From RGIG3009 sp045596745 (lineage in GTDB: Bacteria > Bacillota > Clostridia > Oscillospirales > Acutalibacteraceae): a stretch of DNA of 64,000 nucleotides. Within the stretch, counting starts at the first letter, position 1; each line of letters opens with the position of its first letter. Made by a program: the position numbers and the translations under genes. Below the pieces are notes generated by a model. It was given only the letters and a program-made list of their open reading frames with translations, searched no databases and had not been told where the DNA came from. This document shows positions 17,028 through 25,219 of this stretch, one piece after another. The stretch lies in NCBI GenBank assembly GCA_045596745.1, contig JAZODA010000055.1, forward strand, positions 12,939 through 76,938, written 5' to 3'.

Positions 17028-17327
17028 TTACAGAACGCCGTTTTTCTTGTCCAGCTTGTAGTTGCGGATATACAGGAGCAGGTCGACACTGACCATGACC
17101 AGGTTCAGGCAGTAGAACACCAGCACATACCACTTCTCAGCAAAGCTGGCCATATAGGCGTCGTTCACCAGTTTGGAAGTGATACCGGCGATGTAGCCGA
17201 AGATGATCAGGCACAGGAAGAGCAGGCTCTTGCCCTTGGTGGTGCGCGATTTGTAAGACTTCATGACGTTCATCGGCCAGGAAGCACCGAAGCTGACGAT
17301 CATGATGATTTCCAGAAGTTCGCTCAT
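17028..17327 (-). CDS. Small PQ-loop/SemiSWEET-like membrane protein
   Basis: A 99-residue protein with three hydrophobic segments at about residues 4-22, 36-56 and 66-88. The first is followed by FGASWPMNVMKSYKSRTTKG, in which the conserved Pro in helix 1 and the Lys-Ser-x-Thr loop resemble PQ-loop or SemiSWEET half-transporters; those are also 85-100 residues and dimerise to make a sugar pore. The match is by pattern only, so substrate and even transport function are unproven. The ATG at 17327 follows AAGGGGGA, and it has its own promoter. Confidence 0.65.
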   Translation of the reverse strand: MSELLEIIMIVSFGASWPMNVMKSYKSRTTKGKSLLFLCLIIFGYIAGITSKLVNDAYMASFAEKWYVLVFYCLNLVMVSVDLLLYIRNYKLDKKNGVL

Positions 17328-17361
17328 TGAAAAATCCCCCTTAACAATTTGACTGTGTTGT

Positions 17362-17390
17362 AGTATAGCAAAGTTTTTCGCGCTTGTAAA
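17362..17390 (-). promoter_or_regulatory. Promoter of the PQ-loop gene
   Basis: Minus strand: -35 TTTACA (17390-17385), 17-base spacer, -10 TATACT (17367-17362). Both boxes match consensus at 5 of 6 positions. Confidence 0.7.
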
Positions 17391-17427
17391 GTAGTTTGCG
17401 GAAATATGTTGAAATATTGGCGACAAA

Positions 17428-17470
17428 GAGAAAACGAGAGGAACACGATTTCGGTGTTCCTCTCGTTTTT
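17428..17470 (-). terminator. Rho-independent terminator of tRNA-Thr
   Basis: Long perfect stem AAACGAGAGGAACAC / GTGTTCCTCTCGTTT directly after the tRNA 3' end, with a T-rich exit on the minus strand. Confidence 0.88.
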
Positions 17471-17546
17471 TGGAGCTGGCAGACGGACTTGAACCCCCGA
17501 CCTGCTGATTACAAATCAGCTGCTCTACCAACTGAGCTATGCCAGC
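17471..17546 (-). tRNA. tRNA-Thr (anticodon UGU)
   Basis: A 76-base tRNA with encoded CCA (complement of 17471-17473). The acceptor stem is GCTGGCA / TGCCAGC. D-arm is AGCTCAGTTGGTAGAGC. Anticodon stem GCTGA / TCAGC closes the loop TTTGTAA, anticodon TGT. The T-arm contains GGGGGTTCAAGTCCG. All stems pair without mismatch. Confidence 0.96.
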
Positions 17547-17564
17547 GTTTCTCGCAACGTTTGG

Positions 17565-17594
17565 AGTATATCATATCCCGCGGTGGTTTGTCAA
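17565..17594 (-). promoter_or_regulatory. Sigma-A promoter of tRNA-Thr
   Basis: Minus strand: -35 TTGACA (17594-17589) perfect, 18-base spacer, -10 TATACT (17570-17565). Confidence 0.82.
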
Positions 17595-17611
17595 GACGTG
17601 ACCGCTCGCCG

Positions 17612-17650
17612 ACAGAAGAAAACCGCCCCGCACGGCAAGTACGGGGCGGT
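17612..17650 (-). terminator. Rho-independent terminator of the ppa-pncB unit
   Basis: Minus strand stem ACCGCCCCGTAC / GTGCGGGGCGGT followed by TTTTCTTCT, 6 bases after the nicotinate phosphoribosyltransferase stop. Confidence 0.88.
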
Positions 17651-17656
17651 GTGTGA

Positions 17657-19108
17657 TTATTTGTTGTGCTGAGACAAAAGAGCGTGCTTCTGATCCCACA
17701 GAGCCTGCGACAGGTCCACATAGTACTTATGCGGATTTTCAAAGCGCAGTACTTCGTCCCAGATGGTTTCCATCTGCTGTTTGCAGTAGGTGCGAATTTC
17801 ATCCACCGAGGGGGAATTGTACACGCATTCGCCGTGGGCGAAGATGCGGCTTTGCAGGGGATGGGCGATGAAGTTTTCGATGGTCTTGCGCTTCCAGATG
17901 TGTTCGGGGTCGAAAATCTCGTACGGCTGGGTGTCATCGATGACTTCGTCGTGCAGCGTGATGACGTCGGCAATGGCTTTGCCGCTTTCGCGGTCATACA
18001 GACGCCACAGTTTCTTAAAGCCGGGGTTGGTAATCTTGGCCACGTTTTCGCTGACCTTGATACGCGGAATAATTTCGCCGTCGCGCTCCACGGCGGCCAG
18101 CTTGTACACGCCGCCGAACACCGGGTCGCTGGAGGCGGTAATCAGACGCTCACCGACGCCGAAACTGTCGATGCAAGCACCCTGGGCAATCATATCGCGG
18201 ATGATGATTTCATCCAGCGAGTTGGATGCACAGATTTTGCAATCCGGGAAGCCTGCCTCGTCCAGCATCTTACGGGCCTTCTTGGTCAGGTAGGTGATAT
18301 CGCCGGAGTCCAGACGGATGCCCTTCGGGCGGTATCCGCGGGGAACAAGCACTTCGTTGAACACCTTGATGGCGTTCGGGATGCCGGATTTCAGCACGTT
18401 GTATGTATCCACCAGCAGGGTGCAGGAGTCGGGGTAGACCTCGGCATACGCCTTGAATGCTTCGTATTCGCTGTCGAACAGCTGAACCCAGCTGTGCGCC
18501 ATCGTGCCGAGCGCAGGAATACCAAACTCGCGGTCGGCAATGGTGCAGGCAGTGCCGATGCAGCCGCCGATATACGCGGCGCGAGCACCGTAAACAGCAC
18601 CGTTAAAGCCCTGTGCGCGGCGAGAGCCGAATTCCATCACCGCGCGGTTTCCTGCCGCACGAACGATGCGGTTCGCTTTGGTGGCGATGAGTGACTGGTG
18701 GTTGATGGCCAGCAGCATCATCGTTTCGATGAACTGCGCCTGAATGGCGGGGCCACGCACCGTAACCAGCGGTTCGTACGGGAAGATGGGGGTGCCTTCC
18801 GGCACAGCCCAGACATCGCAGGCGAAGCGGAAGTTGGCGAGGTAATCCAAGAACTCCTCGCTGAACAGCTTCTTGCTGCGAAGATAGGTGATATCGTCCT
18901 CCGAGAAGGAGAGGTTTTTCAGATAGTGGATGATCTGATCCAGACCTGCCATAATGGCAACACCGCCGCCGTCCGGAACGGTGCGGAAGAACATATCGAA
19001 ATACACGGTCTGTTCGCCGCGCCCGTTTTCGAAAAAGCCGTTTGCCATCGTGATTTCATAGAAATCGGTCAGCATGGTCAGGTTTTCTTTACCGTACTTA
19101 TGTGTCAT
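17657..19108 (-). CDS. pncB: Nicotinate phosphoribosyltransferase
   Basis: Enzyme of the Preiss-Handler NAD salvage route: nicotinate + PRPP + ATP to nicotinate mononucleotide. It is 483 residues, the length of the longer Firmicutes form. The N-terminus has MLTDFYEITMANGF. FGSRRAQGFNGAVYGARAAY carries the phosphate/His loop region, and GIRLDSGDITYLTKKAR holds the Asp/Ser of the PRPP site. The ATG at 19108 is preferred, with AAGGAT 9 bases upstream; a GTG three codons earlier abuts that site and is less likely. It lies 15 bases downstream of the pyrophosphatase gene, which removes the pyrophosphate this reaction releases. Confidence 0.94.
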   Translation of the reverse strand: MTHKYGKENLTMLTDFYEITMANGFFENGRGEQTVYFDMFFRTVPDGGGVAIMAGLDQIIHYLKNLSFSEDDITYLRSKKLFSEEFLDYLANFRFACDVWAVPEGTPIFPYEPLVTVRGPAIQAQFIETMMLLAINHQSLIATKANRIVRAAGNRAVMEFGSRRAQGFNGAVYGARAAYIGGCIGTACTIADREFGIPALGTMAHSWVQLFDSEYEAFKAYAEVYPDSCTLLVDTYNVLKSGIPNAIKVFNEVLVPRGYRPKGIRLDSGDITYLTKKARKMLDEAGFPDCKICASNSLDEIIIRDMIAQGACIDSFGVGERLITASSDPVFGGVYKLAAVERDGEIIPRIKVSENVAKITNPGFKKLWRLYDRESGKAIADVITLHDEVIDDTQPYEIFDPEHIWKRKTIENFIAHPLQSRIFAHGECVYNSPSVDEIRTYCKQQMETIWDEVLRFENPHKYYVDLSQALWDQKHALLSQHNK

Positions 19109-19123
19109 AACTTTCACATCCTT

Positions 19124-19660
19124 TTATCGTTTACCGCAGTAACAGCGGTCGTATTCTTCCATACAGTGGGTGATGACGCGGATGGCTTCGCTGCGGTCCA
19201 TCACTTCGTCCACCGCCGTGCTTTTGCCTTCCAGGCTTTTGTAAACCGTGAAGAAGTGGCGGATTTCATCGAACGTGTGTCGCGGCAGTTCCGAGATGTC
19301 CTGATACCCGGAAAGGGAGGGGTCGCGGAACGGTACGGCGATAATCTTTTCGTCAATGGATTCGCCGTCGGTCATCTTGATAACACCGATGGGGTAGCAT
19401 TGCACCAGCGTCATCGGGACGATGGCCTCCTGACACATTACCAGCACATCGAGCGGGTCGCCGTCATCCGCATAGGTGCGGGGGATGAACCCGTAGTTGG
19501 CAGGGTAGTGTGTTGCGGTGTACAGTACGCGGTCGAGACGGAGCAAGCCGGTTTCCTTATCCATTTCGTACTTGTTCTTACCGCCTTTGGGAATCTCAAT
19601 CACAGCGGTGAAGTTTTCCGGTTGGATACAGTTCTTTGGAATATCGTGCCACACGTTCAT
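19124..19660 (-). CDS. ppa: Inorganic pyrophosphatase, family I
   Basis: Soluble Mg2+-dependent pyrophosphatase of 178 residues, as usual for the family. The metal-binding signature DGDPLDVLV (DxDPxD) lies in the middle. EIPKGGKNKYEMDKETG supplies the substrate-binding Lys/Glu and DRVLYTATHYPANYGFIP the conserved Tyr-containing strand. The ATG at 19660 follows AGGAGG at 8 bases. It is first gene of a two-gene unit with pncB, so pyrophosphate removal and NAD salvage are co-expressed. Confidence 0.94.
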   Translation of the reverse strand: MNVWHDIPKNCIQPENFTAVIEIPKGGKNKYEMDKETGLLRLDRVLYTATHYPANYGFIPRTYADDGDPLDVLVMCQEAIVPMTLVQCYPIGVIKMTDGESIDEKIIAVPFRDPSLSGYQDISELPRHTFDEIRHFFTVYKSLEGKSTAVDEVMDRSEAIRVITHCMEEYDRCYCGKR

Positions 19661-19690
19661 TAACCGTGCCTCCTGCATTGGTGTACCTTT

Positions 19691-19718
19691 ATTATACACC
19701 AAAAAGGCGCAGATACAA
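19691..19718 (-). promoter_or_regulatory. Promoter of ppa-pncB
   Basis: Minus strand: -10 TATAAT (19696-19691) perfect; a weak -35 TTGTAT (19718-19713) is 16 bases away. Confidence 0.5.
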
Positions 19719-19721
19719 GTG

Positions 19722-19758
19722 GAAAAACAAAAATCTCCCGCCCCGAAGGGCAGGAGAC
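19722..19758 (-). terminator. Rho-independent terminator of rpmB with TTCG loop
   Basis: Minus strand stem TCTCCTGCCC / GGGCGGGAGA around a TTCG tetraloop, then TTTTTGTTTTT. A strong stop signal 24 bases after rpmB. Confidence 0.9.
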
Positions 19759-19782
19759 GTTTTTGTGAAAGACCTTAGACAA

Positions 19783-19971
19783 TCACACCGCGCGAGTGAC
19801 CTTGCCCGAGCGCAGGCAACGGGTGCAGGCGTGAACCTTTTTGGGGGAACCGTTCACAACAGCCTTAACGCGCTTGATGTTGGCGCGCCAAGTACGGTTC
19901 GAGCGCCGATGAGAGTGGGAAACCTGAATACCGAAAGTAACACTTTTGCCGCAGAAATCACATTTAGCCAT
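19783..19971 (-). CDS. rpmB: 50S ribosomal protein L28
   Basis: Large-subunit protein of 62 residues. It starts MAKCDFCGKSVTFGIQVSHSH, then RRSNRTWRANIKRVK, and ends with CTRCLRSGKVTRAV. The two CxxC pairs make it the zinc-ribbon (C+) form. AAAGGAGG lies 8 bases before the ATG. In many Firmicutes rpmB sits beside spoVM; here it is a separate single-gene unit 22 kb away. Confidence 0.96.
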   Translation of the reverse strand: MAKCDFCGKSVTFGIQVSHSHRRSNRTWRANIKRVKAVVNGSPKKVHACTRCLRSGKVTRAV

Positions 19972-19997
19972 GTTCTGCACCTCCTTTGATCTGTATA

Positions 19998-20029
19998 CCG
20001 ATGGCCGCTGATTTGACCATCGGGTCAAA
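19998..20029 (-). promoter_or_regulatory. Mutually exclusive hairpins in the rpmB leader
   Basis: The roughly 64-base leader of rpmB holds two perfect inverted repeats that share a segment. TTTGAC/GTCAAA (20029-20024 with 20017-20012) is read first; CCGATGG/CCATCGG (20023-20017 with 20004-19998) second. Only one can form at a time. The ribosome-binding site follows about 10 bases later. A regulatory role is inferred from layout only. Confidence 0.45.
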
Positions 20030-20041
20030 AGCAACAGAAGT

Positions 20042-20070
20042 ATATTAGCAGATTTTATCACGGAAAGCAA
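20042..20070 (-). promoter_or_regulatory. Promoter of rpmB
   Basis: Minus strand: -35 TTGCTT (20070-20065), 17-base spacer, -10 TAATAT (20047-20042). Confidence 0.5.
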
Positions 20071-20129
20071 GGCTTTTTTTACAACTTATGAAAATTTTTT
20101 GAAAAATATATTTCGATACACGGTTTTTC

Positions 20130-20158
20130 TTGTATTTTTCTTTTATTTGCGCTATACT
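20130..20158 (+). promoter_or_regulatory. Promoter of the M50 protease-scp operon
   Basis: -35 TTGTAT (20130-20135), 17-base spacer, -10 TATACT (20153-20158), within an AT-rich intergenic region. Confidence 0.6.
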
Positions 20159-20211
20159 GTAGACAAGAATATCCAAGAGTGGATAAGTTTGCCCAAGGGG
20201 GAGCACGCTTC

Positions 20212-20889
20212 ATGATTTATACCATTCTGAACAGTAGGGGAAGCATGTCGTTTGAGATGCTGCTTTTGCTTTTGTTCGGTTACGCGGTGCTGCTGTTTGT
20301 GATGCTGCCGCTGCACGAACTGGCACATGCGTTTGTGGCGGTGAAGCTCGGCGATTACACGCCGCGCTGGCACGGACGGTTGCGGTTCAACCCGTTTGTG
20401 CATCTGGATGTGTGGGGCACGGTGCTGCTGGTTCTGTTCGGCTTCGGTTACGCCAAACCGGTACCTGTCAACCCGCGCAACTTCGCCAAGCCGAAGCGCG
20501 ATATGGCGCTGACCGCGCTGGCGGGTCCGATGTGTAACGTGCTGATTGCTTTGACGGCGCTGATTCTGTATCGTGTGATTCTGCTCTTTAATGTGCCGCC
20601 GATGGTGCAGCTCTATGCTGGCATCGTGCTGGTTAACGTGGTTGCGAATGTCAGCTTGTGCCTGGCGGTGTTCAACCTGTTACCGATACCGCCGCTGGAT
20701 GGTTCACGCATTTTTGCGGCGGTGTTGCCGTCCCGTTGGACGTATTATATGAACCAGTATCAGCAGTACATTTCCATCGGTCTGATGTTCGTGATTGCGA
20801 CCGGCGCTTTGAATAAGCCGCTCGGCATACTTGTGCATTATCTCGGTGGATTGCTGTGTCTCATTGTTGGATTGCCTAATTACTTTTAA
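20212..20889 (+). CDS. Site-2 protease family membrane metallopeptidase (M50)
   Basis: Intramembrane zinc protease-like protein of 225 residues with about five membrane segments. The zinc site is HELAH in the first helix and NLLPIPPLDG in a later helix, where the Asp is the third ligand. LAGPMCNVLIAL lies between them. The branch is the short YwhC type without a PDZ domain; substrates are unknown. The ATG at 20212 follows AAGGGGGA; a GTG at 20179 lacks a site. It lies 11 bases before scpA, an order seen in many clostridia. Confidence 0.9.
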   Translation: MIYTILNSRGSMSFEMLLLLLFGYAVLLFVMLPLHELAHAFVAVKLGDYTPRWHGRLRFNPFVHLDVWGTVLLVLFGFGYAKPVPVNPRNFAKPKRDMALTALAGPMCNVLIALTALILYRVILLFNVPPMVQLYAGIVLVNVVANVSLCLAVFNLLPIPPLDGSRIFAAVLPSRWTYYMNQYQQYISIGLMFVIATGALNKPLGILVHYLGGLLCLIVGLPNYF

Positions 20890-20900
20890 GGACGTGCCTC

Positions 20901-21632
20901 ATGGAAATTTCGTATAAGCTGGCGGATTTCGAAGGACCGCTGGACTTGCTTTTGCACCTGGTGCAAAAGAACAAACTGAATATTTACGATATTCCTATCC
21001 ACGAACTGCTGGAACAGTATATGGAAGCTATCCAGACGATGCAGCAGATGGATATGGAAGTCGCCACCGAATTTCTGGATATGGCGGCGCGCCTGGTGCA
21101 GATTAAATCGGCAATGCTGTTGCCGCGCCACGAAGAGGGCGAAGAAATGAAGCAGCAGCTGACCGGTGAGCTGATTGAATATCAGCTGTGCCGTGAGGCT
21201 GCCAAGCGGATGGAAAAGCAGTGCATCGGCGGCGATTTGTTTGTCCGTGTGCCGATGGAGATTGAACCGGATTACACCTATCGCCGTAACCATCGTGCCG
21301 ACGAATTGCTGGATGCGTATCTGGCGGCTGCCGGTCGCGGTCGTCGCAGACTGCCGCCTCCGCCGCAGGCGTTCCACAGCATCGTGGCGAAGAAGATTGT
21401 GTCGGTCTCTTCCAAAATTGTGTTTGTGCTGCGTCGGTTGCGTCGCGGCAAGCACGTGTCGTACAAATCGCTGTATGACGGTGCGCACACCAAATCGGAA
21501 TTGGTCGCTACGTTTTTGGCGGTGCTGGAGCTTATCAAAGGAAAACGTATCCGAGTGGATGGCGAGGGCGAACGGCAGCAGGTAACGCTGCTGGATTCGG
21601 TCCAAGGGGGAGAAACAGTCGATGGAAATTAA
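20901..21632 (+). CDS. scpA: Segregation and condensation protein A
   Basis: Kleisin subunit of the SMC-ScpAB condensin that compacts and separates chromosomes. It has 243 residues, the family length. The start SYKLADFEGPLDLLLHLV and the KLNIYDIPI segment are the SMC-binding head; the C-terminal winged helix contains TFLAVLELIKGKRI. The end overlaps the scpB start by 11 bases, matching the 1:2 complex of the two proteins. The scpA-scpB-carboxypeptidase-rluB order parallels B. subtilis. Confidence 0.95.
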   Translation: MEISYKLADFEGPLDLLLHLVQKNKLNIYDIPIHELLEQYMEAIQTMQQMDMEVATEFLDMAARLVQIKSAMLLPRHEEGEEMKQQLTGELIEYQLCREAAKRMEKQCIGGDLFVRVPMEIEPDYTYRRNHRADELLDAYLAAAGRGRRRLPPPPQAFHSIVAKKIVSVSSKIVFVLRRLRRGKHVSYKSLYDGAHTKSELVATFLAVLELIKGKRIRVDGEGERQQVTLLDSVQGGETVDGN

Positions 21633-22206
21633 AGAATATCGCGCCGCGATTGAGGCGATTTTGTTTGCTAACGGTGAACCGGTTTCCGCCGAGCGTCTGG
21701 CAGAAGTGCTGGAGCTGGACGAGGAGACGGTACATCGTATCGCCGGAGATATGATCAGTGAAATGCTCGCCCGTGACGGCGGCATCTATATGGTGCGTCT
21801 GGACGACCAGTACCAGCTGTGCACTCGCAAGGAATATGCCGATGCGGTTCGCCGCTCGCTGGATATTCGCCGCAACACACCGCTTTCGCAGGCGGCTATG
21901 GAGGTGCTGGCGATTGTTGCGTACAACCAGCCTGTGACCAAGGCGTTTATCGAGCAGGTCCGCGGCGTGGATTGCAGCGCGGTGATTCAGGGCTTGATTC
22001 AGAAAAACCTGATTGAAGAAAAGGGTCGTCTGGAACTGCCCGGTCGTCCGTTGCTTTACGGTACAACGCCGGTGTTCCTGCGTTGCTTCGGCGTGTCGGC
22101 ACTGCAGGAGTTGCCGCCGCTGCCGCAGCAGGAAGAAGAATCGCGTATGATTGAAACCACGTTGGAAGAGATTATTGAACAAACGGAGCGCGCCGAAGAG
22201 GAGTGA
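21622..22206 (+). CDS. scpB: Segregation and condensation protein B
   Basis: Partner of ScpA, 194 residues, with two winged-helix domains. EYRAAIEAILFANGEPVSAE is the N-terminal signature, and ALEVLAIVAYNQPVTKAFIE-like sequence (here AAMEVLAIVAYNQPVTKAF) marks the second domain, followed by the RGVDCSAVIQGLIQKNLI segment. An acidic tail follows. The stop overlaps the GTG of the next gene (GTGA). Confidence 0.95.
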   Translation: MEIKEYRAAIEAILFANGEPVSAERLAEVLELDEETVHRIAGDMISEMLARDGGIYMVRLDDQYQLCTRKEYADAVRRSLDIRRNTPLSQAAMEVLAIVAYNQPVTKAFIEQVRGVDCSAVIQGLIQKNLIEEKGRLELPGRPLLYGTTPVFLRCFGVSALQELPPLPQQEEESRMIETTLEEIIEQTERAEEE

Positions 22207-22877
22207 GTGCCGTGTGGAGTATTATCGGGTATAGTTTGCTCGGTTTACTCGGCTTGCTTCTTCTTTTGCTCATTGCACCGGTGCTTGTACGGGTGCGGTA
22301 TCGGGAGGAACTGACGGTTTGTGTCCGTGTGCTGGGTATCCCGGTGTATCGGTATTTCTCGAATGAAGAACCGAAGCAAAAGAAGCCGAAAAAACGTAAG
22401 GACAAGCCTGCCGGCAAGCCGAAAAAGAAAAAAGAAAAGAAAGACGGCTTTCTGGTCGATTTGTCCAAACAGCTCAAGACCGAGGGCGTCGGTGCGGTGG
22501 TTGCCACCGTCAAGGCACTGGCAGGCTTGGCGGTTGGGGCGTTGCGCCGTGTGATGAAGGCGACAACGGTGGATCGGTTGCAGCTGCAGTTGTTTGTGGC
22601 ATCGGAGGATGCGGCAAAGACAGCACAGACCACCGGTGCGGTGTGCGCGGTGCTGTATCCGTCGCTGACGGCGTTGCAAAGTGTGTTGCGCATTCGTCAT
22701 CGCGCGGTGACGGTCACGCCGGATTACCTGGCGGAAAAAGGACGCGTTGTGGCGGATGTTCGGCTGCACGTGATTCCGATTCGTATGATTTGGGCGGCTT
22801 TGTGGACAGTGCTGAAAATGGGCGCTGTATTTGATAAGACAAAGAAACCGAAGGAGGAACAAGGGAATGGAAAATAA
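22203..22877 (+). CDS. DUF2953 membrane protein (YtfI-like)
   Basis: A 224-residue protein with an N-terminal membrane helix (GLLGLLLLLLIAPVLVRV), a short beta segment, then a Lys-rich linker (about residues 60-85) and a helical part with a further hydrophobic segment near the C-terminus. The layout matches DUF2953 proteins, which are regularly encoded just before GerW/YtfJ in spore formers. Function is unknown; a sporulation link is inferred from gene order. The GTG at 22203 overlaps the scpB stop. The 3' end carries the AAGGAGG site for gerW. Confidence 0.75.
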   Translation: MSAVWSIIGYSLLGLLGLLLLLLIAPVLVRVRYREELTVCVRVLGIPVYRYFSNEEPKQKKPKKRKDKPAGKPKKKKEKKDGFLVDLSKQLKTEGVGAVVATVKALAGLAVGALRRVMKATTVDRLQLQLFVASEDAAKTAQTTGAVCAVLYPSLTALQSVLRIRHRAVTVTPDYLAEKGRVVADVRLHVIPIRMIWAALWTVLKMGAVFDKTKKPKEEQGNGK

Positions 22878-23250
22878 AGTACAAGGTCTGTTGGGTATCT
22901 CCATCGATAAAATTCGTGAAATGGTGGATGTCAGCACGGTTATCGGCGATCCGATGACGATGGAGGACGGCACGACGCTGATCCCTGTCTCGCGCGTGAC
23001 GTATGGCTTTGCTACCGGCGGTTCGGATCTGCCGACCAAGGGCAATCAGGAACTGTTCGGCGGTGGCGGCGGTGCCGGTATCAACATCATTCCGATTGCG
23101 TTCCTGGTGATTTCGAACGGCAACGTGCGTGCGCTGCCCATCGTTTCTTCGCCGGATGCGGTGAACCAGGCCATCAATATGGTGCCGGATTTGGTGAACA
23201 AGGTCAGCGATTTCTTTGCCAAGCGCAAGGAGAAGAAAGAACAGAAATAA
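22867..23250 (+). CDS. gerW: Sporulation protein GerW (YtfJ family)
   Basis: A 127-residue protein of the YtfJ/GerW family, needed for germination with certain nutrients in Bacillus. Recognisable parts are VIGDPMTMEDGTTLIPVSRVTYGF (quoted only to show the start; the run continues into a Gly-rich loop), then PIAFLVISNGNVRALPI and a basic C-terminal tail. Its ATG lies 11 bases inside the preceding gene with AAGGAGG upstream. It supports the spore-forming nature of the host. Confidence 0.9.
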   Translation: MENKVQGLLGISIDKIREMVDVSTVIGDPMTMEDGTTLIPVSRVTYGFATGGSDLPTKGNQELFGGGGGAGINIIPIAFLVISNGNVRALPIVSSPDAVNQAINMVPDLVNKVSDFFAKRKEKKEQK

Positions 23251-23296
23251 TTTCCACTGTCCTCGCATACCTTCCTACTGAAACGGAGGGGTAGTG

Positions 23297-24427
23297 ATGC
23301 GAATGGTGGCGGCGGTTTTACTTGTGTTTGCGATGCTGTGTGGCATTGTTCCCACTGCGCAGGCACAGTCGGCTGCACCTGCGGTTTCTTCGCGTGCGGC
23401 GGTGCTTTTTGAGCCTGAATCGGGGCGCGTGCTGTTCGGTAAAAACGCCGACGAGCCGCTGTCGATGGCGAGTACTACCAAACTGATGACCGCGCTGGTC
23501 GCGGTGCGACATCTGGATGCATCGGAGACGGTCACGGTGCCGTCGGAGGCGGTGCCGGTGGAAGGCTCTTCTATGGGGCTTCGCTGTGGTGACCGCATCA
23601 CGGTTCATGACCTGTTGGTCGGGTTGCTCCTCAGCTCGGGCAACGATGCGGCAAATGCGCTGGCGTTGCTTGTCAGTGGGTCGCTGTCGTCGTTTGCGAC
23701 GCTGATGAACCGCACGGCAAAAGAGTTGGGGATGAGCAACACCTGCTTCGTGACGCCTTCGGGGTTGGACGAGGGGGAGCATCATTCGACGGCGCGCGAT
23801 ATGGCGCGTTTGGGTGCTGAAGTGCTTGAAGACCCGCTGTTGTCCGCCATTTGCGCATCGAAAACGGCGGTGATTTGCATCAACGGCAGCGAGTCGACGG
23901 TGAGCAATCACAACCGTCTGCTGTGGTTGTACGAGGATGCGGTTGGGTTGAAGACCGGGTATACCATCAAATCGGGCAAATGTCTGGTGTCTGCCGCGCG
24001 GCGGGATGGTATAACATTGGTGGTGGCTTCCTTGAACGGCGGCGACTACTGGAACGATCATATGCGGTTGTATGAGTATGGGTTTTCCCGTACCGAAGCA
24101 ACACGGTTGCCGATCCCCGAACTGCCGGATGTGGCGGTGGCGGGAGGTACGGCGGAGAGGGCGCGGCTGACAGCACAAGCGTCCGCGGTGGTTTTATTGG
24201 ACGATGAACGGGAACACATTACTTGTGAGTGGGAAGTACAGCCGTTTATCTGGGCACCGGTTGCGGTGTCTGAACAGGTGGGAGTTTTGCGGTACTACAC
24301 GGATGAACGTGTGGTGTGCGAAATCCCATTGCTGGCAGCGAGCGACATCTCGCCGCGGCCGGCAGTGACGTATACGGAAAAATGGAAGCGACAGCTTCTG
24401 CGGCTGTTCGCGGCGTTGACGAGGTAG
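23297..24427 (+). CDS. D-alanyl-D-alanine carboxypeptidase (DacF-like, S11)
   Basis: Penicillin-binding-protein-type carboxypeptidase that trims stem peptides of peptidoglycan. 376 residues with a signal peptide ending near AQA. The three active-site motifs are present and in order: STTK (SxxK) in MASTTKLM, SGN (SxN) in SSGNDAANAL, and KTG in GLKTGYT. A C-terminal beta domain and a basic helix at the very end suggest membrane anchoring. It follows gerW, and in Bacillus dacB/dacF have roles in spore cortex, so a sporulation role is likely but not shown. The ATG at 23297 follows GGAGGGG. Confidence 0.92.
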   Translation: MRMVAAVLLVFAMLCGIVPTAQAQSAAPAVSSRAAVLFEPESGRVLFGKNADEPLSMASTTKLMTALVAVRHLDASETVTVPSEAVPVEGSSMGLRCGDRITVHDLLVGLLLSSGNDAANALALLVSGSLSSFATLMNRTAKELGMSNTCFVTPSGLDEGEHHSTARDMARLGAEVLEDPLLSAICASKTAVICINGSESTVSNHNRLLWLYEDAVGLKTGYTIKSGKCLVSAARRDGITLVVASLNGGDYWNDHMRLYEYGFSRTEATRLPIPELPDVAVAGGTAERARLTAQASAVVLLDDEREHITCEWEVQPFIWAPVAVSEQVGVLRYYTDERVVCEIPLLAASDISPRPAVTYTEKWKRQLLRLFAALTR

Positions 24428-24431
24428 AAAT

Positions 24432-25217
24432 ATGGCGTTAGTCAGATTGCAAAAGGTTCTTGCCGATCGGGGTGTTGCTTCCCGTCGCAAGGCGGAAGAG
24501 TTAATTGAACAGGGCGCGGTGCGTGTCAATGGACACCCTGCACGGCTGGGTGATAAGGTGGACGACCGCAAGGACCTTATCACGGTGCGCGGTAAGCGCA
24601 TTGCGGCGGCGGAAGCACCGATGTATCTGATGCTGCACAAGCCGCGCGGCTACGTTACCACGATGAGCGATGAAAAGGGCCGCAAATGCGTTGCCGACCT
24701 CATCGCGGACGTCGGTGCGCGCGTGTATCCTGTGGGACGGTTGGACCGCGAGTCGGAGGGCTTGCTGCTGCTGACTAACGATGGTGATTTTTCCAATGCG
24801 ATGATGCATCCTGCGGCACATGTTCCGAAGCGCTATCGGGTGACCGTGCGTGCGGAAGTGGATGCCGATCAGGTGCTTCAGCTGCAGGAGGGTATCCTGC
24901 TGGACGGTCGCCGCACGCTGCCTGCCGAGGTGACAGTGCTGACGCAGACCGAAAACGCGACGGAAGCACCGCGAACGGTGTTTGAAATTACGATTTACGA
25001 GGGGCGCAACCGCCAGATTCGCCGTATGTGCGAGGCACTGAATATGGAAGTTATCCGCCTGAAGCGTGTGTCGTTTGGCGGCGTGAAGCTGGGTATGCTG
25101 GCGCCGGGCAAGTGGCGGCAGTTGGATCCGCGCGAGGTGCGGACGCTGGTGATGGCTTCCAAGGTGGAAAAGAAGATTGCCGCCGAGTATATCAAAAAAG
25201 GAAAAGGACGGAGATAA
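24432..25217 (+). CDS. rluB: Ribosomal large-subunit pseudouridine synthase B
   Basis: Pseudouridine synthase of the RsuA/RluB/E/F family, 261 residues. An N-terminal S4 RNA-binding domain (RLQKVLADRGVASRRKAEEL) precedes the catalytic domain with GRLDRESEGLLLLTNDG, where the Asp is the catalytic residue, and YEGRNRQIRRMCEALNMEV. The likely target is the 23S rRNA position modified by RluB in Bacillus. It starts 4 bases after the carboxypeptidase stop. Confidence 0.92.
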   Translation: MALVRLQKVLADRGVASRRKAEELIEQGAVRVNGHPARLGDKVDDRKDLITVRGKRIAAAEAPMYLMLHKPRGYVTTMSDEKGRKCVADLIADVGARVYPVGRLDRESEGLLLLTNDGDFSNAMMHPAAHVPKRYRVTVRAEVDADQVLQLQEGILLDGRRTLPAEVTVLTQTENATEAPRTVFEITIYEGRNRQIRRMCEALNMEVIRLKRVSFGGVKLGMLAPGKWRQLDPREVRTLVMASKVEKKIAAEYIKKGKGRR

Positions 25218-25219
25218 CC

